Source: Sternotherus odoratus (Eukaryota > Chordata > Testudines > Kinosternidae). From it: a stretch of 64,000 bases of DNA. The stretch lies in assembly GCA_032164245.1 (NCBI GenBank), contig JAVMKO010000010.1:27106189-27170188 (forward strand). Direction: 5' to 3'. The notes beneath the pieces were generated by a model. The model was not told the origin of the DNA and ran no database searches. It was given only the letters and a program-made list of their open reading frames with translations. Positions within the stretch are counted from its first letter, which is position 1, and each line of letters opens with the position of its first letter. A program made the translations under genes and the position numbers. Positions 54,590 through 64,000 of the stretch are shown in pieces.

Positions 54590-54780
54590 CATCACATTTG
54601 TGTCTGTGTACCTCCCTGTGAAGTGGCAGTACTATTATCCCTGTTTTACAGTTGGGAAATGGAGGCACAGAGAGGCCAAGTCACTGTCAAGATCACACAC
54701 AAAATCTGTGGCAGATCAGTGAACTGACTCAGTGTCTCCCAAGTGCTAGGAAAGTGCCCTAACTACTAGACACTCCTTTC
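54590..54780 (+). repeat. MIR/CORE-SINE-like repeat
   Basis: The order TATTATCCCTGTTTTACAG, GGAGGCACAGAGAGGCCAAG, TGTGGCAGATCAGTGAACTG and AAGTGCCCTAACTACTAGAC is typical of ancient amniote CORE-SINE tails. Confidence 0.55.
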
Positions 54781-56078
54781 GCATCTATCCTTGATATTTA
54801 GATTTGAATGTTTTATTGATTGGCTGTATTATCTCTTTGACATCTGTTTTGGTTGGTACATTTGCATTTTTAAAAATAAAATTATGTTTACTTTAGCCTA
54901 ATTCTAAATGCACACTCCCAACAGATGGCCAAAATCACCACTAACTGGCATCTTTGTGAGCTCCTATACTCAAAAAACCTCCCTTCAGCTCCTCCCACTC
55001 TGTGCTTCATTCCTTTCTTCTGTCCAGGTGTGGAACAGTCTCCCTGCACTTTTCTGCCAAGAACTCTCTCTCACAGTTCCTCCCCAAAACCCATTTCTTA
55101 TAAGAACGGCCATACTGGGACAGACAAAAGGTCCATCTAGCCCAGTATCCAGTCTTCCAACAGTGGTCAGTGCCCCAGAGTGAATGAACAGAACAAGTAA
55201 TCATCAAGCGATCCATTGCCTGTCGCCCATTACCAACATCTGGCAAACAGAGTCTAGTTAGGGACACCATCCAAGCCCATCTTGGCTTATAGCCCCTGAT
55301 GGACCTATCCTCCACTAATTCATCTAGTTCTTTTGTGAACCCTGTTATACTTTTGGTCTTCACAACATCCTCTCGGAAGGAGTTCCACAGGTTGACTGTG
55401 CGTTGTGTGAAAAAATACTTCCTTTTTGTTTGTTTTAAATCTGCTGCCCATTAATTTCATTTGGTGGCCTCTAGTTCTTGTGTTCTGAGATGGAGTAAAT
55501 AACAAAATTTCTGTATTTACTTTCTCCACCCCAGTCATGATTTTATAAACCTCCATCATATCCCTTCCTAGTCATTTCTTTTCCAAGCTGAAAAGTCCCA
55601 GTCACATTAATTTCTCTCATATGGCAGCCGTTCCATAACCCTAATAATTTTTGTTGCCCTTTTCTGAATCTTTTCCAAGCCCAATATATCTTTTCTGAGA
55701 TGGCGACCACATCTGCATGCAGTATTCAAGATGTGGGCATATCATGCATTTATATAGAAGCAATAGTATATTTTCTCTTATTATCTATCCCTTTCTTAAT
55801 GATTCCCAACATTCTGTTTGCTGTTTTTGACTGCCACTGCACATTGAGTAGATGTTTTCAGAGAACTATCCACAATGACTCCAAGATCTCTTTCTTGAGT
55901 GATAACAACTAAGTTAGACCCCATCATTTTATATATATAGTTGGGATTATGTTTTCCAATGTGCAGTACTTTGTATTTATCAACATTGAATTTCATCTGC
56001 TATTTTGTTGCCCAGTCACTCAGTTTTGAGAGATCCTTTTGTAGGTCTGAGCAGTCTGCCTGGGACTTACCTATGTTA

Positions 56079-56418
56079 CCGTATATACTCGAGTATAGGC
56101 CGACCCGAATATAAGCCGATGCACCTAATTTTAGCACAAAAAGCTGGAAAAGTTATTGACTCGAGTATAAGCCGAGTCCCCCCTGCCGAGGTTCCCCCTG
56201 CCGAGTTCCCCCTGCCGAGGTTCCCCCTTCCCCGCCGCGGGCGGGCTGCCGAGGTTCCCCCCTGCCGAGGTTCCCCCTGCCGAGGTTCCCCCTTCCCCGC
56301 CGCGGGCGGGCTGCCGAGGTTCCCCCTGCCGAGGTTCCCCCTTCCCCGCCGCGGGCGGGCTGCCGAGGTTCCCCCCTGCCGAGTTCCCCCTGCCGAGGTT
56401 CCATCCTCCCCACCGGAC

Positions 56419-56456
<38 letters not shown>

Positions 56457-57048
56457 CCTCGCTCTCCCGTCCCCGCCGCGCGGGCGGGCTGCCGGGAGCG
56501 TCCTGGTTCCCCCCTCCCCGCCGCGGGCGGGCTCCCGGCAGGGACAGGACGGGTCGCGCCCGCAATGGCCGGGGCTCCCCCCGTGACAGGCCGCGGCACG
56601 GAGCCGCCGGGCCCAACCGCCCCGGGATCCTCCCGAGCCAGCCCTGCTACCGCGCAGCGGGGGCCGTTCCCCCCCCGAGCCCGCCGCCCGGGCCGGGCCC
56701 TGCACTCACCCCTCCCCGGGGGGGGAACGGCCCCCGCTGCGCGGTAGCAGGGCTGGCTTGGGAGGATCCCGGGGCGGTTGGGCCCGGCGGCTCCGTGCCG
56801 CGGCCTGTCACGGGGGGAGCCCCGGCCATTGCGGGCGCGACCCGTCCTGTCCCTGCCGGGAGCCCGCCCGCGGCGGGGAGGGGGGAACCGGGACGCTCCC
56901 GGCAGCCCGCCCGCGCGGCGGGGACGGGAGAGCGAGGCTTTTTTTTTTTTTTTTTTTTTTACCGGGTTGACTCGAGTATAAGCCGAGGAGGCTTTTTTCA
57001 GCCCAAAAAGTGGGCTGAAAAACTCGGCTTATACTCGAGTATATACGG
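56079..57048. mobile_element. Mariner-like MITE carrying a giant hairpin, nested in CR1
   Basis: The 970-bp insert starts CCGTATATACTCGAGTATA and ends with the exact complement TATACTCGAGTATATACGG. It is flanked by TA on both sides (56077-56078 and 57049-57050), a Tc1/mariner-type target. Inside are a tandem array (56175-56405) of CCGAGGTTCCCCCTGCCGAG-like units with GCCGCGGGCGGGCTG spacers, an A-run (56420-56455), two 221-bp inverted arms and a T-run (56939-56960). No transposase is encoded. The insertion into CR1 makes it the younger element. Confidence 0.8.
56456..56938. repeat. Near-perfect 221-bp inverted repeat
   Basis: The left arm 56456-56676 and right arm 56718-56938 are reverse complements of equal length, with only two mismatches noticed by eye (CGTCCTGG/CGTCCCGG and CCCGAGCC/CCCAAGCC types). 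A 41-bp loop of CG-rich sequence separates them. Including the flanking A-run and T-run, the foldable region spans 56420-56960. Opposite-strand reading frames in the two arms encode the same peptide, which confirms the symmetry. Confidence 0.9.
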
Positions 57049-57559
57049 TAAGTAGTTGTGTATCATTTGCAAATTTTGCCACTTCACTGTTTATTCCTTT
57101 TCCCAGATCATTTATGAATATGTTGAATAGGACTGGTCCCAGTACAGACCCCTGGGGGCACCACTATTTATCTCTCTCCATTCTGAAAACTGACCATTTA
57201 TTCTTCTCAGGTAATCACCCCTTCCTTATTAATTCTCACACCCTTTCCTCTAATGAAATACTGTCCTGTGCCTTTTCTTAGTCAGATGTAAACTCTTCAG
57301 GGTAGGGAAGAAATCTAACTCTACATTTGTGAAGTGCTGTGTACATTTACAGTTCTTTACAAATTTTACATTTTATTATGTGTGTTATCCTGTGGAGAGT
57401 CCCAAGACCAGGGCCTGATTATGCTAGGCTCTGCAACAGACAGCCCTTGCTCCAAATTTGTACAGTTTAAAACAAGACAGACAAAGGAAGTATTATTCCC
57501 TTTTATGAATGGGAAACTGAGTAACAGATTAAGGCTCTGATTTAGCAAAACACCTATGT

Positions 57560-57780
57560 TATCAATAGAACCGGTAGACAGTTTTCTTATTAAAAGTTTT
57601 TTTCCTGTGGAAAAGTGGGGTTTTGTTGAAAACAAAAATTTTCTGCAAGAAATTTCATTTGACAAATTTTATCACTTTCCAAAGGTTTTTCAGAACAAAA
57701 AATTTAAGGAAACAAATTCCAAATATTTTTTTTCAGAAGTTTACGTTTCAAAATTTTAGGGGCTCCTACACCTTTTGACT
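57560..57780. repeat. T-rich interspersed repeat, third related copy
   Basis: TTTTCTGCAAGAAATTTCATT, CAGAACAAAAAATTTAAGG and ACGTTTCAAAATTTTAGG are of the same style as the repeats at 13440-13800 and 37575-37800. A further piece may lie at 57950-58050. Confidence 0.35.
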
Positions 57781-60109
57781 GCTTTCCAACTGGGAAAAGT
57801 GAGACAGTCAAAGTGCTGATTGCAAAGAGAAGGAAAAGTGAAAGGGTAACTTATAAAAGTGGTTTCTTTCTCCTCACACACTTATTATTTCCCAACTGTA
57901 TAGTAACTTGAAAGACTTGATAAACAAAAATTAGGAAAACGTTCTCACCCCCAACCCTTTTGCAGAGGTTCAGAATTTCCTGTAGAAAAACAGAATGCCT
58001 GGATGGGAAATTTTTTATGGGGGGAGAGGGGGAAATACCAGTTTTCCCAGCCGTGGTAGTGACTAGTTTTGTGCACATACTTGTGTGGCATTGATTCCTG
58101 CTTTGCTGAGTAGAGATGGATTTAAGCACATAATTAACTGCTTTGTAGAACTGGAGCTTATGCACTCAATCCGGCAAAGTGCTAAGCACCTTGGCTCTGA
58201 TCCTGCAAAGTTCTCATGCATGTGTTTTACTTCAAGCACATATATAGTCCCATTTACATTATTGGGACTACTTGCCTGGTCAAAGTTGCTAGATTGACAC
58301 TTCTGTGACTTGTTCAAAGCTGCACACGTAGTTTACAGCAGAGTCAGTAACTGAACCCACCTCTCCAGAGTCCCAATCCAGTGCCTTAGCCAAAAAAGCT
58401 TCTTCCTCTCTACATAAGAAATATTTAACAATAATGAAAAATCCCTTTCTTCATCTGAGTTAGATGTTTTCTACCTTATAGACTGCAGAATTTCCTTACC
58501 CCACACATTCAAACGGGTCATTAAACTATGTTAAACTGAGCTAAACTGCTTCTGAAAGGCTATGATTTGTGATACACATCATTGCTACTGCTTTTTTATA
58601 AGTATATTGATTAAATTAGGAGTCATACATATTCATTGACACAAACAAGAAAGGTACGTGTAATGTGGGGTTTAAAGCAACAAAATCTGAGCAGAAACAG
58701 AATTAACAAGGGACAATTTTACTATATAATATTCTAATCCCCCTGCATTTTCAGCTTCATTACCTAAACAATTTGCTCTGTCATGCACCCTAAGTAATTC
58801 AACTCAGCTGCTAATTTCTCTTCTCCAAACATCTGCAGTTTCAATAAACCAAAAGCTAGTGGCAGCACAGCTCCACAAATTTCGTCAATATGTTACATTT
58901 AGTTAAGCTGTTAGTATCTGACTGTTCAGATACATTAAGCTATTTAAAACCTCATTCATTCTAGGACTATGTAAATGGCTATAACAGCTTTGTTAGAACA
59001 CATACGATTTGTTTTGACAGAAACTTACTGGGCTAAATTCTACTAAGTTATGCAGGTACAACTCCACTGAAGTCAATGGGTATGGTAAATGGGTGGAACC
59101 AAGAGCATCAAAGCATTAATTAAAAACAAAATATGAGGTAGAAAAGCTCCAATGCCCCACTTAAATTCCTTGTGCCTGAACATTGCTGGGACCCTGTCAG
59201 AAGGCAACTAAGAGTATGAAATTAGGTAGATGGATAAACAGTATAGGAGTAAAAATTTTAGAAGGATGGAGTCCTGGTCTTTTCTTCCTTCTGGCAAAAT
59301 TTGGGCCCACAAAATTAATTGCTGGCGAAAATTTAAGTCCTTCTGCCTCTAATAGCCTGATTTGAGTGTGCCACAGCACAACTATGCTCTTCCATTCAGG
59401 TTCTTATACCATGCCTACCATCATCCTGGTATCTGTGTATTGCTCTATACACCACAAAATGCAACATACAAATTTTAAGTAGTTCAAACTTTGTTACTGA
59501 ATTAAGAAACTTGCTAGAGTAACTGCAGGCTATATGAAAAATGGTCTGGATTCCATAAGGTGTGTAATTACTGCTTTTTAAATAAGTTTTTTTCGTTGTT
59601 GTGGTGGTGGTGTCTTTTAACAGATCTGTTCAGTTGACTAGCTTCTGGAAAATTTAAAATGGCCAGAGCATCTGCTAAATATTACAAATGGTTGGACCAA
59701 TTTTTCTTCTACAAATAATACTTTCAATAATTGAAAAAACTACTGTGTAAAAGCAGATTCTCTTATAAGATAAAGTAGCACAACCTTCTAGAAAAGTCAC
59801 AAACACACAGGGAAGACAAGCAGCTACCTTAATCTAAAGTTTAAGTGGAAAGCATTTGGTAGAGGGGATACAAAGTTCATCCCTTTCCTCATCCTTATGT
59901 CCATAACAGAGACAACCATGGGTTTTCTTGATCTTCAGACACATGCGATTGTGTGGGCAACACAAAGCAGTTAATAACTACTGAACAAGGGGTTGTGGGA
60001 GAACTCATTTGCGTGGAGTTTGCTACCCCTTGATAAGCTACTTGAGCTAATTTCTTCCCTCTTGCACCAATGCTACTTTGGTTTGCCAAGCTTATAATAT
60101 CTAACCCTT

Positions 60110-60440
60110 GACATCATGCATATACGTGAAAGACACCTTAACTTTTATCCTTATGTTCAGACACACTTCCATTGGACTTCAAGCCATTCTTTTACTTTAT
60201 TAATGCAACTGATGACACTGAGAAAGGTTAAAAACATTACATCTTTTATGGCTCTGTACAGGCGCCTGTTTGCTTTGAAGGCACAGTTATTTACACACAA
60301 AAACTGGACACCGTGGCTGAATAGAAGGATTTTTGTATTATGCAGCAGACACCTGTCACGAACTAAACAGCAGTGCCTCGGCCAATCACAGTTTACTGCT
60401 GCCATTAGGAGAAAAAAGTGCAATCTAATTTGCACCTAAA
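60110..60440. promoter_or_regulatory. Candidate conserved non-coding block
   Basis: This is a repeat-free 330-bp block in the upstream RORA intron. It stays open for 107 codons on the plus strand (60116-60439) and 92 codons on the minus strand (60157-60435), which is unusual in AT-rich DNA. Neither peptide shows a recognisable domain. It includes GGCCAATCACAG and TTTATTAATGCAACTGATGA words. It may be a regulatory element or an unrecognised exon; both are weak calls. Confidence 0.25.
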
Positions 60441-60563
60441 AACTAGATGTTCTTCCCAAATGCTTGCTGAGGGCATGACAGGTAGAGATGGCTCTTGCAT
60501 TGAACAGTAGTCATATTATGAAGCCATCACATGGCAGGCTGGAATACAACAGCAATCAACTTA

Positions 60564-60866
60564 GGTCTGGTCCTCACTGGGGGTGGGGGGGGGGGAAATC
60601 GACTGCAGATACTCAACTTCAGCTACGTCAATCACGTAGCTGAAGTTTGTGTATCTGCAGCCGACTTACCGTCCGTCCTCATGGTGGCGGCAGTCGGTGG
60701 CGCGCTCCCCCGTCGACTCCAGCTTGCGCCTCCCAGCAAGCTGGAGTTCCGGAGTCGACGGGGGCGCCGCGAGCGATCGATTTCTCGCATCTTCATAAGA
60801 CGCGAGAAATCGATCACCAGAAGATGGATGGCTACCCGCCGATCCAGCGGGTAGTGAAGACATACC
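60564..60866. mobile_element. Multi-hairpin Harbinger-like MITE, copy 1
   Basis: The element starts GGTCTGGTCCTCACTGGGGG after TTA and ends CAGCGGGTAGTGAAGACATACC before ATAA. It contains successive perfect or near-perfect hairpins: 60603-60660 (CTGCAGATAC...GTATCTGCAG), 60707-60764 (CCCCGTCGACTCC...GGAGTCGACGGGG), 60774-60815 (GCGATCGATTTCTCGC...GCGAGAAATCGATC), and CCGCCGATCCAGCGGG. TWA-like flanks and CTTCA/GACATACC ends suggest a Harbinger-type MITE. A second copy lies at 62624-62835 in opposite orientation. Confidence 0.65.
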
Positions 60867-60942
60867 ATAAGTGACAAATCTATACCTAAGGAAGGATTAG
60901 GACTGTCACATCCAGAGAACGTGTATGACACTGTGGGGTACG

Positions 60943-61068
60943 TAGGGTGACCAGATAGCAAGTGTAAAAAATTGGGACAGGGCATGGGCGGTAATAGGTG
61001 CTTATATAAGAAAAAGCCCCCCAAAATCAGGATTGTCCCTAAAAAAATCTGGAAATCTGGACACCATA
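60943..61068. mobile_element. Short MITE with TAGGGTGACCAGAT ends, copy 2
   Basis: It begins TAGGGTGACCAGATAGCAAG and shares AAAAATTGGGACAGGGCATG and GGTAATAGG with the element at 37302. It ends in a degraded inverted repeat, CTGGACACCATA. The flanks do not give a clean duplication. Confidence 0.65.
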
Positions 61069-62469
61069 GGTACATGAGCACAGATGTGCAGACAGCCAAC
61101 AATGAAAATGCTGGCATCTAAGATACACAGGAAAAACAGCTTAAAGCATTAACCATGCATGTTTTAAAAGTCTCCCCCAACTAGTTGTTTATAATGAAGT
61201 TTTAGACAATGTTTGTTTTTCTATTGGCAAGACACAACGATTGTTATTGCTCAAGAGTATTTAAAGTCAATAACAATTTCTTAAAGTGCAGCCAAACATT
61301 TGTTTTGGAAAGACCAAGACATGAACTAAACATATAAGAAAATATAGTTCACATTTTGGTTTTCCCCAACTTAGACAGCAGCATGCAACCAGAGAACATA
61401 GCTATTCATAAGAAACACTGGACCAGATCCTCAGCTGATGTAAATCAGCCTAGTGCCATTTTAGTCAATGGAATTATGACAGTGTACACCAACTAAAGAT
61501 CTGGCCTCTTATCAAAGCATCTAGTCTTGAATCAAGCCTTCATTGCTAGACTGTTTACATTAACTTAAACAAATGTATTTTGCATCCGGCAAAACAATTA
61601 TTTCTACTTTCCATTCATCATGATCTTGTGAAGGACTGCAGGGGTGTGTGCGTGTATGTAAAAAAGTGTTTCATCGGTTATTTGAAAGCTTTTTCCTCGG
61701 AAAAAAAAATCTCTCTTCACTAGGGCTTAAAAATATCACAGCTTTGTGAAATGCATAATAATATAGAAGACTGGACATTTAAGAATAATTAGTTCTTTAG
61801 AATAATCTTGTAGGGTATATTTTAATAACATAGCAAGATGGTATTTAAGGATACTCATCTTGTAACATTGTTTGATGATAAGACAACATACCAGGCATAA
61901 CAAAAACCCCAATTACCAGCTGTGATCACAGATTCTGCCCCTCTCCCCGACGGAGAAGATGATATAGTCACCAACAACAGCATGTAGCTTAATCACTTCA
62001 CTGCAGTTACAAAATAGATGAACTAAAATTACTGCAAATGGGAGAGAAGAAAAAGAGCAGAGAAAGGAGAAGGGGAGAAGTCCTCCTATACAAGGCCCTG
62101 TGCGTGCCAAAGCCACGTTATTTTAAGACTGGTTTGACTATTTCAAGAAGGTAAGAAAAGCTTCCAAGTTTAATAAAATGGCAGGGTCATCCTGTAACAT
62201 GTTGGCTTCTCATACAAGACAGAGCTGGGATCCTCCTCCAGTGCCTGAATAGCACACATTAGTGAATTAAACAGGTTTAACAATTCTGGACCTTTCTTTT
62301 ACTTTAAAACTGACTGTATGGGCCATCTAAGGAATAAATGGGAGTAGAACAGATTTGGTTCAATATGCAGCAGAATTCTAAATACCATTTCAGTAAAACA
62401 GGTCTGCATAATCAGAAAAAATACATTGTACAGCCTCATTTAAGAAATGGCAACAACGTGCTTATCCTA

Positions 62470-62620
62470 AATCAGAGTTAACATTGGCTAGGACAGTGGT
62501 TCAGGAGATAGGCATTCTATTGCTGATTTCGGTGCTGTCTTGCTGTGTTAATCTGGACATCAGTCTGTGCTTCCATTTCCCTTCCTGTATAATTCTCTAC
62601 CCCAAACAAATATCTTGAGC
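62470..62620 (+). repeat. MIR-like fragment
   Basis: TAGGACAGTGGTTCAGGAGATA followed by GTCTGTGCTTCCATTTCCC and TGTATAATTCTC follows a weak MIR-like order. Confidence 0.35.
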
Positions 62621-62623
62621 CTC

Positions 62624-62835
62624 AGGGTACGTCTTCATCACCTGCCAGATCGGTGGGCAGTGATCGATCTATCAGGGATCGATTTATTGCGTCTACTGTA
62701 GACACCATATATCGATCCCTGAGTGCGCTCCCTGTCAACTCTGGAACTAGTCGACGGGGGAGTGGACGGCCAGGTAAATCGCCCTAAGATCAGCTATGCG
62801 AATAGCTTAGCTGAAGTCAGCGTAAGTTGTCATGG
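62624..62835. mobile_element. Multi-hairpin Harbinger-like MITE, copy 2 (truncated)
   Basis: It starts GGGTACGTCTTCATCACCTG and contains GATCGGTGGGCAGTGATCGA, the stem ATCGATTTATTGCGTCTAC / GTAGACACCATATATCGAT, ACTAGTCGACGGGGGAG, and ATCAGCTATGCGAATAGCTT. These correspond in reverse order to parts of the element at 60564-60866. The far terminus is missing or degraded. Confidence 0.6.
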
Positions 62836-62839
62836 GAGT

Positions 62840-63540
62840 GTGATTGCCCTGTAGTGCCTGCTATGTGTGGCACTGCACGTACTCCCTTCCTCACTTTCCT
62901 CCTTCTGCCCCCAAGGTTTTCTCTCTCTCCCAGGGTTCACATTGCAAAGCCATCCAGCAGGGTCACCAAGTTCACTCCCCTTTCAGGATAATAAATCCAA
63001 TTAAAAATCTAAAACAAAAGACTTTTCTGACCTTTGGGGTTTCTCTGGTGCCTACCCTCTTCCCAGTCCCTTCTGGGTTACCTTTCAATCTCTCTAGTCC
63101 TGCTTAAATAGGAGGCCCCTGCTCTCCTCCTCAGAATTGGGTTGTAAATTAGCCAGCTTCTTCCTCAGCTGGCCCCTTTCCCCAATTAGTACTCAGAGTG
63201 CACAGGACAGCCTTCTCCTGTTAGAGTCTTTGCTGCCATGAGGGAGGAAGTAGCATTTATGTTTGTCCTACTCCTTCCCAACTCACCCCCATTGTTTGGG
63301 TAAATGGACAGTCTCTCCCTGCCCTCTCTACAAGGCTCCAGATCTTGAGCTCTTGAAGTCATAGTGATGGGATTTCCTCTAAGAATCACTTCTTTTCCAG
63401 ACTACTTCCTCTCTATCAAGATCTCTTAGGTCCTTGTATACAGGTCAGACCTTCAGAATGTTCAAGGACTACACTTCATCATAGGGATGGGGAGACTACT
63501 AGGTACCACTACCCTTAAGGGGGCAGGTTATCCCATCACA
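62840..63540. repeat. Probable dispersed repeat, LTR-like composition
   Basis: This pyrimidine-rich block contains TTTCTCTCTCTCCCAGGGTT, CCTTTGGGGTTTCTCTGG, GAGGCCCCTGCTCTCCTCC and CAGCTGGCCCCTTTCCCC. It resembles moderately repetitive turtle sequence, but no LTR ends, primer site or coding region are visible. The MITE at 62624-62835 abuts it. Confidence 0.3.
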
Positions 63541-64000
63541 CTGGTGCATACCCAAATAAGCTGGGACATTGTTGGTAGCTCCACCTTTTGCATCCTTTGC
63601 ACATGCACACTTTTATAGTTAATAACAATGCAGAATATTGTTTAAAAAGCTGAGTGTGTTTAACGAAGTGTTGCTTCCCTATTCCTCTATCATAACACGT
63701 ATGCATTAATATGTTTACATGTACCAATAAGTCATATACTAGTTTAGTGGTAATTTCCAGAATCCAGAAGGTAAAAATGAACAAATGGGATCACAATCAA
63801 GGTAGTGTCCCTTTAAATAGAGCATTTTATCATGACTTGGCTTTCTCCGGTGCCTTTGCTAGGGCCTAGAGACTTCATTGGGGGTTTTGCCTCACAGAGA
63901 ATGGCAGGATGTGTTCCTTGGAGAACTGAGAAGTGCTACTTTGAGTGATTATGTTAAAAGCTTGTCAACCACAGATGGCATATAAGCCACTTCCCCACAA
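63540..64000. other. AT-rich intronic DNA, nothing recognised
   Basis: Ordinary AT-rich sequence of the upstream RORA intron. The open frame at 63536-63784 on the minus strand has no features of a real protein. Confidence 0.5.

Larger units (their letters stand above)
55087..57230 (-). mobile_element. CR1 LINE copy (interrupted)
   Basis: On the minus strand one reads MKFNVDKYKVLHIGKHNPNY and QERDLGVIVDSSLKTSTQC, then degraded [18 protein letters not shown]. This is the C-terminal part of the CR1 polyprotein after the reverse-transcriptase core. On the plus strand the words GACTGGTCCCAGTACAGACC (57131-57150) mark the upstream part. The copy is split by the MITE at 56079-57048; the two halves resume on either side (GGACTTACCTATG and AGTAGTTGTGTATCATTTGC). 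Stops and frameshifts show it is inactive. Confidence 0.8.
50242..64000 (-). other. RORA: RORA upstream intron (partial)
   Basis: This is at least 13.8 kb of the intron that precedes the common DNA-binding exon. No alpha4-type or other first exon was found. It is mostly AT-rich, with the transposable elements annotated separately. Stretches 50260-51830, 53000-54580, 58060-60100 and 61080-62470 show no recognised gene. Confidence 0.75.

Noticed and set aside
56005..56970. Several long frames on both strands, including a poly-Lys/poly-Phe protein
   Set aside because: They are translations of the MITE hairpin arms and of A/T runs. The same peptides appear in both arms because of the inverted repeat.
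59183..59379. Opposed 60-codon frames
   Set aside because: Chance-sized frames with no similarity to a known protein and no repeat or splice evidence.
50242..64000. RORA alpha4-type first exon
   Set aside because: I looked on the minus strand for a short exon ending in a donor after ATGAAAG-type sequence and found none. In human this exon lies far upstream.

Overview
The window is nuclear DNA of a non-avian reptile, most likely a turtle. It has AT-rich introns, CR1 LINE fragments, MIR-like SINEs, hAT and PIF/Harbinger elements, and high-copy repeats typical of turtle genomes. The species call rests on repeat style and cannot be proved from the sequence; a crocodilian is the main alternative.

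Two genes are supported, both on the minus strand. The main one is RORA (retinoic acid receptor-related orphan receptor alpha, NR1F1). Nine coding exons run from 50241 down to the stop codon at 21098-21100. They cover both zinc fingers, the hinge and the whole ligand-binding domain. All exon junctions were placed by hand at GT/AG sites with matching phases. The coding total is 1,373 nt plus the stop, exactly what is needed to complete the 468-residue (alpha4) or 523-residue (alpha1) human isoforms, so no indel is implied. The isoform-specific first exons lie upstream, beyond 64000. A long AT-rich 3' UTR probably follows from 21097 to about 9295.

The second gene is represented by a CpG island at about 1370-3230 and one short first coding exon at 2009-2037 (MEAGEKRLTW, then a GTGAGT donor). 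It is probably ICE2/NARG2, the gene downstream of RORA on the same strand in mammals. The rest of it lies to the left of the window.

Layout: 1-3230, ICE2 intron 1, first exon and promoter, with two copies of a hAT-like repeat. 3230-9290, intergenic, G-rich repeats and a 1.09-kb hAT element with a perfect 8-bp target duplication. 9295-21097, RORA 3' UTR. 21098-35923, RORA ligand-binding, hinge and second-finger exons, whose introns hold a retrocopied mRNA, a CR1 fragment, Harbinger-like MITEs and a 5S-rRNA-derived SINE. 35924-50155, the 14.2-kb intron between the two zinc-finger exons, with a decayed two-gene Harbinger transposon. 50156-50241, first zinc-finger exon. 50242-64000, upstream intron with CR1 copies, a mariner-like MITE carrying a near-perfect 221-bp inverted repeat, and multi-hairpin MITEs.

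Nothing bacterial, no CRISPR array, no tRNA gene and no intact transposase was seen. The most notable structures are the 5S-headed SINE, the giant hairpin MITE nested in a CR1 copy, the retrocopy of an unidentified mRNA, and two motif-dense intronic blocks that may be enhancers.
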